Source: Aquilaria yunnanensis (lineage: Eukaryota > Streptophyta > Magnoliopsida > Malvales > Thymelaeaceae). From it: a stretch of 64,000 bases of DNA. Of the stretch, positions 22,547 to 33,032 are shown piece by piece. How positions within the stretch are numbered: position 1 is the stretch's first letter; the number at the start of each line of letters is the position of its first letter. The stretch lies in NCBI GenBank assembly GCA_039654915.1, contig CM077599.1:69160001-69224000 (forward strand). The letters are read 5' to 3'. The notes under the pieces are model-generated. The model saw nothing but the letters and a program-made list of their open reading frames with translations, searched no databases and was not told where the DNA came from. Both the position numbers and the translations under genes were made by a program.

Positions 22547-23189
22547 TACATATTCAAGTTGGAGTAATGGTTTGACTTAAAATTAAGTTAATTTAAGTTA
22601 ATTGGAAGAAACCTAGGCCATAAAGCCTTGATGTCAAACTAGGATTAGCCGAACATTGTAAAAGGAGAAAGTACAAATCTTGGCACTATTATATTCCTAT
22701 GGAAAAAAATTACCAATGAAAGATCACTCAAATGATCTATGACTTTACTTCTTAAGTGCATTCAATTCCAATCTTGAAAAACAAGAGAATTGTTTTAGAA
22801 AAACCCAATTGAAATAAGCTTATCTTAAGGGCCCATAAAATTACCTATGCTATCGAAGGCCATAAAGAACCTGTACAATGACGGTTGCAGTAAGAACCCT
22901 TTCTTATTTATGCAAATTAAATAGGGCCTAAGCCTTTGAGTGAGGTTGAAGTAGACCCAGAGAAATCTAACTTAAACTATGATTATAGGGGAAGGCTAAT
23001 CGTTGAAGAAGCCAAATATGCCCTAAAGGATTTAAGGTAGAAAATTTTTGTCAATAAGTCATAGTAGAAAAGTTAAATAATCTCTAAGGCTAAGGGACCT
23101 CAGTGGAACTTAATTTAAGAGTATACCAAGACAAATGTAGAACAACACTTAGAAAATATTTCTTTATTAGAAGGGTGCTCCAAGCTTGT
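22547..23189. other. Unassigned stretch after the gypsy-2 break
   Basis: No credible frame, RNA gene or repeat boundary is visible. Composition is AT-rich and similar to the LTR-type sequence elsewhere. Confidence 0.4.
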
Positions 23190-25613
23190 TAGCTATAATC
23201 CAAGTATCATCAACATCACTTGGAGCTTTTTAGGCTAGAAGGAAAGATAGATAGAGCCCTGGGCTGACCTTCTCAACTTGGTACTGATAGGCCAAAAAGT
23301 CATCACAGTACTCGTTTATCTCATTTGCACCAAGGCTGCCTTCAAGCCTAAGGTCATCATTTTTTGCTCCTTGACCCTCAAGTTTACCTTCAATGCAAAT
23401 CCCAAAACTATCCATCATAGGCATCTTTTAGGTCATTCATTGACCCCTTAGCTTTTGTAACCCGCTTGGAGAAGGAGGTGACCTATTTGTTGACCTCTTA
23501 CAGCTATGTTTGGAAACATGACTCAAATTTAGTAAATCTCTTCTTGAGCCCTTTTAGCAAGCTATAAAGGGACCTCAATTATGGTGCTAATCTTCTTCAA
23601 AAGGTTATTCTAGGATATTAGTTGCCATCAGAATGAGTCACCCTAGATTGCCAGCTAAGATGGGTCACAAAGCTACTTTTGGGGGGGGAGGGGTCTCTTT
23701 CTCCCCTTTTTTGCTCACCAACAATAGCTGCCACCTTTTGAACATGGCTTTCCTGATGAGTGTACCTCTTTCCAATGTTGAGGGCACCAAGGCCCCCTGC
23801 AAACCAAGGTTGCCGTTGACCCCAAGGCAATGATGTTCCCATGAGGCAAGTGAGCCAAATGGTGATGGTCCCTTGGAAGATGAAGCCCTTCTAGGTCTTG
23901 CTAGTGGAGGTCCTTGGTATCCTTAATTATTGACTCAGGCATATGAAAAGCCCATTGTACGTTGAATAGTGATTCTTCAGCGATCCACTTCTGTACCATC
24001 TTTTTCTATTGCTTTTCCTATTCAAGCATCACCACCTCTGATCGGAAACAATGATTGATTTAATTATAGGAAAAGGGGGAGTTATTTCAAGGATCATTCG
24101 GCCTTCTTAGATGACCTACCATGATTGCAAACCCCATGGAAATGACCCTCATTTTAGACTAGGCAACCAGGAAGGTTGAGACGGATATGGGGGAACCAAA
24201 TCCTTTAAGGAGACTAGATCTTTTCCCTTGAATTATTTATGTGAGGGCTCAAAAGGGCCTCATGAGGCAACTAAAAAATTACTAGGGTTAGAACTCCTTT
24301 AACAAAAATCCTAAGATCTTGTTCGAAAGGAATTAAAGCTTATGGATGAAGGAAAAAAGTGTTGCCTCAAGCTCGCATGGCTTGGTGCTTCAATCATGAG
24401 CCTTCTTCCATCAAGGCACCAATGTATACTCAAATGACTTTTTGTCAATGATGAGAGTCTGGACAAGAGGAGGATCTAGGAGAGTGGCTAAGGAAGGAGT
24501 CACTGAGGAGTGTCAACTAGGTCTTCATAATAAGATGAGATGGCACATATTTTATCTTATTGGCCTCAATAAGGCCTTCTATGAGGCTCATCATCTTTTT
24601 CAATAGATTCATAGTGCAACCCATATATATGTATATATACATATAAGGCACAAAAAGGTTAACATATTAGACAAGTAAAATAAGCCTTGATAATAAAGTA
24701 TAACCTATCAACCTTTTCATGCCTTCACCACCACTTTAAGCATAGTGATCAATGACCCTTTTGCCCCCAAGACCTTATTTTGAGGATTCTTCACCCCGTT
24801 GTAACTTAGGTGGGTCTAAATCATGCCAACATAACAGAACATTATCTACCTAGCTTCTGATAGGGAAAAGGAAATAGGCCTTCATAGTTTTCTTTAGCTA
24901 TGATTATCTTTAGCCAAGACAGCACCCCGTGATATGTCTTCCCACCCATATAGCCTTTAAATAAGGGGTTGCTTGTGAAATTCCTACACAGCAGACTATT
25001 CCAGGAGCAGGGGAGCTACTAGTTAGGGTCACTAAGCATGAAGAAGAAACAATCCTTCTAAGTGCCATAGGAGTCCTTGTACATACTGAAGGCAAAAGAC
25101 TTATTCCCTGCATAAGGTACCATACTGATGTGGAATAACACTGACCCTAGGGAAAAGGTAAACATAGAACTGTAGAATGGCCTTAAGGATAGGGGTGACC
25201 ACTACCACATGGCAGGTTAATACAAAGGCAATCAAGAGGTTAAAGGAATTGAAGGTGATCTGTGAGGGAGAAATCTGGCAAAACTCACAGAATTGAAGAA
25301 CAATGGGATGAAAAGGGAAGTGTAGGGCAGCCTAAAGTTAGGCTTGGAAAACTATGGTTCAGTCTTTGTTGGGGTCAAGAGATCGAGTGTCAAACTTAAT
25401 TGTTGCAATCATGACCCGTGCTGACTAATAGAACCTTTGTCAAACAATTTTCATCACCTCCATGGTGAAAGTATTCTTAGTCGCTTCCAGCTTCTTCAGA
25501 AGAATCGAGGCTGGCACCTTCACATACTTTCTGGCGTTGGTTTCCATGGTGGACTATAACAAATCACTAATGGCTTCATTACCTGATGCAGATTTGTGAG
25601 CCATTTAAGAAAC
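23190..25613 (-). pseudogene. Decayed Transposase_28-type accessory ORF of a Tat retrotransposon
   Basis: Read across frames on minus from an ATG at 25613 (MAHKSASGNEAISDLL) there is a Lys/Glu-rich start. Near 25330-25230 follows a stretch resembling FPLHPFIVQFCEFCQISPSQITFNS, the plant 'putative gypsy type transposon' (Transposase_28) signature of the form PLHPF...LxPxQLxPNxW. The C-terminal region, 23424-23230, is acidic (LEGSLGANEINEYCDDFLAYQ) and ends LYLSFLLA. Such ORFs lie antisense between pol and the 3' LTR of Tat elements, so a Tat element on plus may have decayed here, although none of its gag-pol was found. Many stops. A related ORF is at 33033-35447. Confidence 0.5.
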
Positions 25614-26172
25614 AAAGAAGAAAAATCAGCATTACATGATGTTAGAGGCTATGGCCAGCTACCATGTGATAAGAAAAGAAATAAAAAATAAGAAAAATTA
25701 GATAAAAAGTAATATGCATGAGGACTACCTTACGATGAAAATAGTGGGTGATCAAGAAGAGTGAGAAAGAACTTTTGAAAGCAGGGAATATTGGTAGTAA
25801 CTTGAGCAATAGTGAAAGCATTGAGAAAGGGATGGTTAATAGAGGCTCCTTGTTACCTAATGAGGTTTTTGGCCATGATTAACAACAACAATGACCAGTA
25901 GCAAGGTTCCACATGGCCACTAACTGCCATAAGAGTTGCACATTTTCCAGCTATGCCAAAAGACCATTTATAAGACTTCATTTCCAGTCCTACTTTACCA
26001 TTATGGCAAAATGTGTGCTAACTAGGCACAATTGGTTTATCTCTTTTTAGAATGAAACATTTCACCATCCCTTTTCAAAAGGGTATGTCATTTCACAATA
26101 GTGGGCCTTGGAAAATGTAGGAGCCATATCCATTTTTTTTAATGGATGGAGATTTGCTATTGTGCTAAGCTT
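25614..26172. other. Unassigned stretch
   Basis: AT-rich, no coding signal. It may be the flank or leader of the accessory ORF on its left. Confidence 0.35.
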
Positions 26173-26596
26173 TGTGTCGAATATCAGGACCTGATCCAGT
26201 AAAGGTAAATTTCACACTTGACATATACAAGATTTGGTTTGGTAAATTGGTTCCAGATCTGAATACACCTAAAATAATTTTGTATTCTAGATGGAATAGG
26301 ATCCTACATTTTTTATGCTTCTTAAAGCTTACAAATGAACATTTGACTTTATATAAGCAAACCTCAATGGCACATCTACGTACATTCTACAACCTTTGCT
26401 TTGATAGTTACTTTGAAACTTTCGAATAGCTAGCTTGATCGTCAAAGGGTTTTACCTAGGAATACACTATGGGGCCTTGTACAGTGTCTGTGTATGCAAG
26501 TATGTCATCCTCGGTTCTTGTTGACCATTGCTTGAAGGATCGATTCACTTGTTGGTTAGTAGTTCAGCTACCAGGTTTTAAATTGATGCTTTAATA
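26173..26596 (+). mobile_element. Probable copia-type LTR (5' LTR remnant)
   Basis: The sequence starts TGTGTCGAATATCAGG and ends CTTTAATA (CA mutated) directly before a recognisable primer-binding site. A TATA-like TTTATATAAGC lies at about 26346-26357. Length (about 424 bp) suits many plant copia LTRs. The frame 26172-26429 crosses it and is not treated as a gene. Confidence 0.5.
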
Positions 26597-26610
26597 TAGT
26601 ATCAAAGCTC
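26597..26610 (+). other. Primer-binding site remnant, initiator-Met tRNA type
   Basis: TAGTATCAAAGCTC differs at two positions from TGGTATCAGAGCTC, the classic plant initiator-Met primer site. It fixes the right end of the LTR to its left. Confidence 0.55.
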
Positions 26611-27216
26611 AAGTTTCACTTCCCCAACTTATTTTACTTTTGTCATTTATTGAACTGTAAAGTTTTCTTCTAGATGTTTTTGATTTCGGTATCACATTGC
26701 ATGCGTTTTTTCTTCAATATTACCTACAACCTCATCTTTCTTAAATATTATGACTGTTAGATCTCGCATATCTTAATAAAGAAGTTATTTGAGGGTTTTT
26801 ATTGTAGGAAGTCTTTCCATATATCATTTATTGCTTTTTGGTTAGGTGCTTGGGTGCTTTAACATTGACCAATCTTTCTCCACAAATTTAGTTATAATCT
26901 CCAATTTTTAGATTTCAAGCCTCCAATTTTTCATCACTTTATAGCTCACGAAATGCTACCATTGTCATAAGATGGAACTAGTGATTCATCCCCATAAGGT
27001 TGCATCCTTCCCTTCTTCCAAGGCAACCCCAATTCTTAGTCCCAAGCCAAAATCACCTTCTTTGTTGCCCAAGGGTTGGTGAAGTTCATGGGTTGATTAG
27101 AGGTTGGTTGATTAGAGGGGATGATGGTGATGCAGAAGAAAAAAAAACCTAAGCTACCTTAAGGGCATTATTAAAATGTGAAAGTGCCAAACCTTAAAAA
27201 AAAAAGTGAAAGTGAT
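26611..27216 (+). other. Retrotransposon leader-like stretch
   Basis: No intact frame. Around 26955-27090 the plus strand reads MELVIHPHKV then PSSKATPILSPKPKSP, a Pro/Ser-rich phrase that could be a decayed gag fragment. This is uncertain. Confidence 0.3.
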
Positions 27217-28086
27217 GAAGTTTTGGGAAAAAAGCATGATAATTTTATCCAATATGGTCCTTTCATATATTCCCTTTAATGAATAAATAAAAATGATATT
27301 AGTTGAATTACTCCACTATTGAAGGGTACTTTTATGATTTTTTATTGTCATTTTTTAATCTATAATAATGCTTGTGGTGTTTAGAAAAATTATGGAACAA
27401 GATTAACTATGTTCTTTACTGTTTGTCCTTTATCAATTGTACAGTATACATAAGTTTACTGTAGGCTTCTTTTTCTTGTGGTTATTTATAAGCGAACTTC
27501 ATTTTGGGAGAAGAAATTAAGAAACTTGAAAACATGAAATAAATTAATAGTTACACTTGTATTTAATTTTAGTATTAATTATAGTTTCATGTCCAAAAAA
27601 CAAATCTTACTGATACCTTTCTCATATCTAATGTAGAAAAAGATTATGTCACATTAACATAAAGGAAGGGTTGATAAACTAAATTTTCCATTAATTGGCT
27701 ATCAAAAAAATTTTAGAAGGTAGTTAACTGTGAGATAGTATAAAAAATATTGCTATTAGACCATTTAAGTCAAAATTGAAAAGTTTATATGAACGTAAGA
27801 GTAGGATTTGAAACCAAGGCTAAATATGTAATTAGAACAAAAGATCATTAGAAAAGTGTAACTGATCTTAAAAGAAAAAATTCTACCGATAAACATAACA
27901 AAACATAGAAAATTATATTTTACTTAAAATTGTGAGATCATCTTTTATTAGTCAATGTAACATATTATTATCGCAACAAACAATTATACAATTGTAAGAT
28001 GGAGTTCTATTTAACACAAGAAGAAGAAATAATATGAAGATCCATTATTGTAGTATATATATATGAAACATATAAATAATTTCACT

Positions 28087-28428
28087 CTAAGAAGCCTTGT
28101 CGACAACATATGAACATTGGTTCCATACTAATGCGCTCTTTATCAAGACTTTTGTTGGGTCATTCAGTTTGTATTTGGGGATGGTATCAACAAGACGTGC
28201 CAATAATGCCTCGTGACAGACTATTCCATTTTTTAAGAGTTCCTTGCAACATCCATCTGAGATAGATCCTGACCTGAAAATGGTTAAAATAATTTCATCT
28301 GCACAATGAACCTTTACTGTTGCATCACAGTGTCTTTCCTTAATGATATCATGATAATTTTTTGCTATAGAGTTTGAAACAAAAATAAACAACACTAAAA
28401 AACTCAAAAAATGCTTGATGGTTGCCAT
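28087..28428 (-). CDS. Prolamin-like (ECA1-type) small secreted cysteine-rich protein, copy A
   Basis: A 113-residue protein with no intron. Residues 1-22 (MATIKHFLSF, then a hydrophobic run ending NSIA) form a signal peptide, so the product should enter the secretory pathway. The mature part has six cysteines at 34, 42, 60, 61, 71 and 105, including the adjacent pair GCC. That C..C..CC..C..C spacing fits the plant Prolamin-like family (PF05617, ECA1 gametogenesis-related). Several studied members act in egg cells, synergids or early seed, and some in sperm-egg signalling. The role of this one is inferred only from the fold. The start is supported by a TATA box 81 bp upstream, at a spacing shared with copy B. 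It ends VDKAS. Copy B is about 89% identical by eye, with conservative changes in the mature part, which suggests constraint. Confidence 0.85.
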   Translation of the reverse strand: MATIKHFLSFLVLFIFVSNSIAKNYHDIIKERHCDATVKVHCADEIILTIFRSGSISDGCCKELLKNGIVCHEALLARLVDTIPKYKLNDPTKVLIKSALVWNQCSYVVDKAS

Positions 28429-28508
28429 GTTCTTGTTTCTTGGACTTTTTTCTTTGGTCTGCTAAGGTGAGATCTTTAGTACAAGTATTCATGTTACAAG
28501 ATGAGAGT

Positions 28509-28516
28509 TATTTATA
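28509..28516 (-). promoter_or_regulatory. TATA box of prolamin-like gene A
   Basis: TATAAATA on minus, 81 bp upstream of the ATG at 28428. The same box lies 81 bp upstream of gene B, and the sequence between is conserved, which supports a real core promoter. Confidence 0.75.
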
Positions 28517-28560
28517 GTACTAGGTTCATGATAAAATAAATGTAACTGAATGACATTAAA

Positions 28561-29330
28561 TTTTATTAACACATTGGATTTGAATTTCTTGGTGGCATTT
28601 ATGTTTTCATTAAGATAATGTATGAAACTGTTAAATTTTACTTTATCAAAACGTTGGTCTCTAAGGCAGGCCGAGTCTTTGACGACCCCAATTGAATTGG
28701 ACCACGTTATCCTCTGTCTATTTTTAACCATTGCTAGTTGGTTGAAAATATAATTTAGTGAAATTGATGATAAGCATGGAAATTATATCTATAGTTGCTC
28801 TCTTAAACGAATTTGAGTTATAAAGGAAATCTTAATGTGGTGTCTACTTTAAGAGAGTTTCTACATTTTTCAAATTTTCTTTGACGATTCTCCACCATTG
28901 ATTTTTTCCTTGGGCACTACACCATTTGTTTCCTTGGTTTTAATTTTGCTAAATCTCATCGAAAACATAGTTCTTAGATTTGTATATACAAGCTAGCAAC
29001 AAACAGCTCTAGAAGATGACACATTCAAACTGAGAAAAATGCAGTATATCATGACTAATCGCTCCATTAGAGTGGGTCGACCTACATCTATGTGTGCTAA
29101 AAAACAATTACAATAGAGAAATGTAAATTTCAAGTCAATTAATGATGAACCATGTAAAAGAAGTATGATAAAGAACCCCACTCCAACTGCTAAGTGTTAA
29201 AAAATAAAACGTGAAGAATTCTAACAAAACAAAGGCGGCTTCACAAGTAAGCAACTTTACCCAACAGTAGTTGCCCGTTTGGCGGCGACCCTACTTTAAG
29301 GCCACCAACGCACAGGTTCTTGGAAAATAA
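28561..29330. other. Upstream region of gene A not present in unit B
   Basis: This 770 bp stretch is found only in unit A; unit B has 4.6 kb of other DNA in its place. No gene is seen; the frames at 28489-28731 and 28993-29181 show no family features. Confidence 0.5.
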
Positions 29331-29546
29331 GGTGGCACTAACGCTTGCCCTCTGATCATTCATTGCTCTAGAAAAAATCAATTGAGATTGAAGCAAAGTT
29401 CATGGAAACCGAAAAGAATTCTAAAACATTAAAAATAACAAAAGTCCTCTTTCCTTTTGCTGCTGATGGTAACAAAGTTGAACATGCCTTTGGGTTTTTA
29501 GTTTTTGTTAATTAAGGGAGTAGTAAGAGGAAGTGTAAACAAAGAG

Positions 29547-29875
29547 CCAATTTGTTTTAATTTAAGTTAACTGACTTATTTTTACTTTTTTTTGTCTGAA
29601 ACTAATTTTATTTAAAATTCAATAATATGTAGATACAATAATCCATTTGAATCTAAATTTTATGATATTGTTAAATTTTTATGAAAATTTCTTTTTTAAT
29701 GTCTTAAACTAGAAAAATTCATAAAAATTTTGAAAATTTACAAAAATTATATTTTCAATAGATTATTGTAGCTACATAATATTGGATTTTAATTAAAATT
29801 AGTTTCAGGTAAAAAAAATATAAAAATAAAAATATATCATTTTGAAGTCAATTGACTCAAGTTGAAACGAATTGG
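29547..29875. mobile_element. Foldback MITE, about 330 bp, with an empty site in unit B
   Basis: Almost the whole element is an inverted repeat. The left arm begins CCAATTTGTTTTAATTTAAG and continues CTGACTTATTTTTAC, then CTGAAACTAATTTTA at 29596. The right arm read on the opposite strand begins CCAATTCGTTTCAACTTGAG, then ATTGACTTC, and CTGAAACTAATTTTA. It is non-coding and AT-rich. In unit B the flanks join directly near 63671-63676 (AAACAAAAAGTTGATTTG), so the element arrived after the duplication or was lost from B. The superfamily is not clear because the target duplication lies in an A-run. Confidence 0.8.
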
Positions 29876-30085
29876 GTGAAAAAGTTGATTTGAGCCATTC
29901 ATTTGAACTTGTGAAGGGAGAATGGTATAATTGTATAACTGCACAAACATTTAAATTTTTTTTTTAAAAAAAATTATTCAATTATTTTTATATTGGTTCT
30001 ATATGGGTATATATTTGTATACTCCTGCAATCTTTTAAAGAGTCGTACATATGTGGAAAGTTAACTGACATGCACTAAAATTTTT

Positions 30086-31322
30086 GCATTTTGATTTATT
30101 TCAATATGTTAACGTTCATTTTAACCTTGATTCAGATGTCATAAGTTAGATTAGGCAAAAAATTGTTAATTACAGTCTAGGGGTATTTTGGTCTTTTTAT
30201 CTCAAAATTGTTGCATCGTGTCCTGAAATTTGATTATGACTTCTTAAATTTCATTTATCCCTTAATTAGGTTGTTTTTTTTTTAATTCTCAAGTTTGGGT
30301 AATTTAAGGTGAAATTATGCTTAATTGTTTAATTTGGGTCTTGATTGACAATTCACAAGAGTTTGGAACTTAGTTGAGGTTTTAAGGAACTTCTAGGTTT
30401 TATTGAATAAACTTACTTTCTTTGGGCTTAATTTGAAAAGCCGATGAAGTGTTGTTCTTAATTGAATCGTTTTATTATTGTGGATTAAAGCAGAAGTTAG
30501 GAGCAACAATAGGGACTAAACTTGTCAATAATGGATGGTGGCCTAACTTGATTGAGATTTCATCATTGAATAATTCTCTTGAGTTCAGGCATGTCCTAAC
30601 GATATAAATACACCTTAGAATATCAAATTTTGGGGCTATAACTCGAAAATTAAAGCTGAATTCAGAAACCCTGAGCTTCGGTCGAAAGAACAGAAAATTG
30701 CAGCATAAGTCCTAATTTTTCACTCGTTTACTCTTGAACCCTAAACATCCCTACACAACCGGAACCACCCTACACACGCCTTGAGCTACTGCCCCGCCAT
30801 TGCTGTTGGTTTCTGCTTGCCACCCATCTCGTCGCAACACCGATATAAGGCATTTCCACCTGCCGGCAACGCCTGTCAAGGAAGTCATGGAGGGGAATGA
30901 CTGCAAATGCCATCCTCTTCAATCTCTCTCTCTCAATTTCTCATCATTGTGCTTGTCTGCTGCAATTAGGCCACCAGCAGTCACTGTTGCCACCCCATCC
31001 TACCGTTCACCTTCACTACTTCCAGCCGGCCAGCCCACCACCAAAGCCGCCATGAATCGAAGAGGGAGGAAAGAGACCTAGGTCAAGCGATCATTTTCTT
31101 TTCCAACTACCGAAACCCGTTTCCCTAGCCCAGCCCAGATTTTATCTGGGCTTGAGCTTATCTTGGCCCAAAAACCCAGCCCAGCTTGATTCTGCCAAAA
31201 CCCAAACTTAACCCTTTAATTTTCTAGTTTTGTTCATATAGGACACTAACGTTTTTCTTTTGTTTGTAGAGTGGTCACAGGAGCTTGTAGGTTTACTTTG
31301 TTGTGATTTAGTCACTAACAGA
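30086..31322. other. Unassigned stretch with a promoter-like region
   Basis: No confirmed gene. Around 30600-30615 there is GATATAAATACACC, a TATA-like box. About 120-250 bp later the sequence becomes CT- and C-rich, and it holds a Ser/Pro-rich plus frame at 30800-31081 without a known domain. It could be a degraded LTR or a broken gene 5' end; nothing decides between them. Confidence 0.35.
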
Positions 31323-31331
31323 TATATTTTC
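31323..31331. repeat. Target duplication of the Mutator-like element, left copy
   Basis: TATATTTTC here against TATATTTTA at 53217-53225: 8 of 9 positions match. A 9 bp duplication is the Mutator hallmark. Confidence 0.6.
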
Positions 31332-31360
31332 TGGTAAATGGCACCTATCATCCTTGAATT

Positions 31361-31365
31361 AAGAT
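31361..31365. repeat. Target duplication of the Tat element, left copy (AAGAT)
   Basis: AAGAT here, AAGAC at 52077-52081. The matching place in the other inverted repeat of the MULE reads AAGAC, so AAGAC was the original target. Confidence 0.75.
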
Positions 31366-32064
31366 TGATGCTCGAGGACATCTTCGATGTATAACATATT
31401 GGACCTCCAATAGCACTTCGCCTGAGTGATATCTACAACACTTGAAGAATATGGGTTAGGAGCTCCCCGGAGTGTTTTTCATGGGGCAAGGGGGGGATCT
31501 CCAACGCCTAAGTCTGTATATAAGAGAAAGGTTGCTAAGAGTAGATAGTAGAAAAAGGTTGTCTTTCGTGAGTATTGCCTGGGAGCCTCCCAAGTATTTA
31601 TAAGAGGCTTGGAGGAGAAGGCCGTTGTACACGAGTTGAGCAGATTAGGACACGTGGTCGGCCAAATTTGCTGGACATTTTGTTCGTACCTCAGGGAGAG
31701 GTGTCTTCAACTGTTCATAGGCGGTTATGCTCAGAGGGTAGGGGCATGTGTAAGGTTCCTATCAGTGGTTCATCAAAATTGTGCATTTTTCGTCTTTCAT
31801 TAAAACCCCTTGGGGACTGAAGACTGCCTTCAGGAGTAGAATCATCTCTGAAAGGTGGTTAGGGAAAGCCTATTAGAGGCATAAACCGTGTTCAGAAGGC
31901 ATCTCTCCTACCGAGGGTAGTAGGCTTCTATCTCCAAGGTTGGTCATGTGATCGTCTGAGGGTGGCGCCTAGAACTATAACGAGGTTGGTCATAGGGCGT
32001 TTTCATGGGTGGTGTCAGGTTCACCAATTTGAAGGTCCTGTGGGCGATAGCTGTTCGGCTATCA
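31366..32064 (-). repeat. Tat 3' LTR (left copy)
   Basis: On plus it runs from TGATGCTCGAGGAC to TTCGGCTATCA and matches 51388-52076 in order. On minus a purine-rich CGAAAGGGGCATG lies just inside its inner edge, the polypurine tract. The frame 31575-31820 has a twin in the other LTR and is not a gene. Confidence 0.85.
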
Positions 32065-32570
32065 CATGCCCCTTTCGGAAAAAGCAAAGTTGTATCTTCG
32101 GTTCTTTCATTTTGTCAATCAGTTGAAAACATGATAGCGAACTTGCACCCTCAGTCAATAAGGGCTACTTTTAGTCCAGGTTTTACCCTTCTTTTGCCGA
32201 GGTTGCACCCTTGACATTACACCTTCGGCATACATGGGTTACTTCTAGCCAAAGGTGAATTTTCATTGGCGAAGTCATGCTTTCGGCAAGTTTGGGTTGT
32301 TTTCAGCCAAAAGCCTTTGTCTTTTGGCGAAGTTATACCTTCAACAAGGTTAGGCCTTATTAGTTTGAGATCCTTTCATTTGTCAAGGTTGTACTTTTGG
32401 CATGCTTTGGGCTAGTTCTTAATTCAAGATTCTATTTTGGCGAAGTTGCATCTTCGGAAAGGATGTTTTACTTCAAGCCAAGCTCTTTTCTTGGCAAAGT
32501 TATATCTTTGGTAGAGATGAGCTATTTTTCCCTCTCAGGGTTTTTATTTCCTGCCATCCGTAAGGTGAAC
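32065..32570. repeat. Imperfect tandem repeats rich in CTTCGGC / GGCGAAGTT, right of the 3' LTR
   Basis: A phrase of about 60 bp recurs with drift: GGCGAAGTT, then GCACCTTCGGCA, a GGGTTA/GGGTTG phrase, then AGCCAAAAG. Examples lie near 32200-32260, 32268-32330, 32330-32400 and 32440-32510. TTCGGC and GCCGAA-type pieces can pair with each other. The block lies upstream of the antisense ORF start, so a promoter role is possible but not shown. Confidence 0.7.
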
Positions 32571-33032
32571 AATTCCTAAAGATTGTTTCATCTTTGCTAG
32601 TGAATAGGCATGTCATCTCAATTTGTGCGTTACATAGACTTGACAATCAAGAGGCATGCCGTTGTTTTACACACCAGGTGACACATGTCGCCGGATCAAT
32701 GGCCATCTTTCTTGCCTGTTACATCAGTTACGTCTCTTCACTTGAAGAAGGTCATTATGGCATCCTTTCATGTGCCCTCTTCTGATTATATAATCCTTAC
32801 TTTGGGTTAGAAGTTCCTCACTTCTCACTTTTGCTTCTCGCACTTCACCTTTGGATCTCTCATTTTCCTCTCTTTTTCTGTGGCAGTTCCTAGCGGTGAA
32901 GTGATTTCTGGCATCCTTAAGTGGCGGTTCTAGTTGCGTCCTCGAATTTCGAATAGGTAGGTCTTTGCCAAGGTTGTTTTTCCTTTAAACTTTCCTTATT
33001 CCTTTCTTTCCAAGGATAGATCCCTAGAATCC

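Larger units (their letters stand above)
27217..30085. repeat. Segmental duplication unit A
   Basis: Blocks of this interval recur in order at 57151-58885 and 63466-63975: the left flank (ATTCCCTTTAATGAATAAAT), the whole gene A region and promoter, the right flank (CTTGCCCTCTG, GCTGATGGTAACAAAGTTG) and the far end (TTCTATATGGGTATATATTTG). The order and orientation are the same, so this is a tandem duplication whose copies are now 30 kb apart because of transposon insertions. Confidence 0.85.

Noticed and set aside
23633..23842. Overlapping frames on both strands around a G-run
   Set aside because: Short, biased by the GGGGGGG tract, and within a region full of stops; no domain on either strand.
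30800..31081. 93-codon plus frame that might be a small gene
   Set aside because: No signal peptide or known motif, low-complexity Ser/Pro composition and no conserved context; kept only as part of an unassigned stretch.
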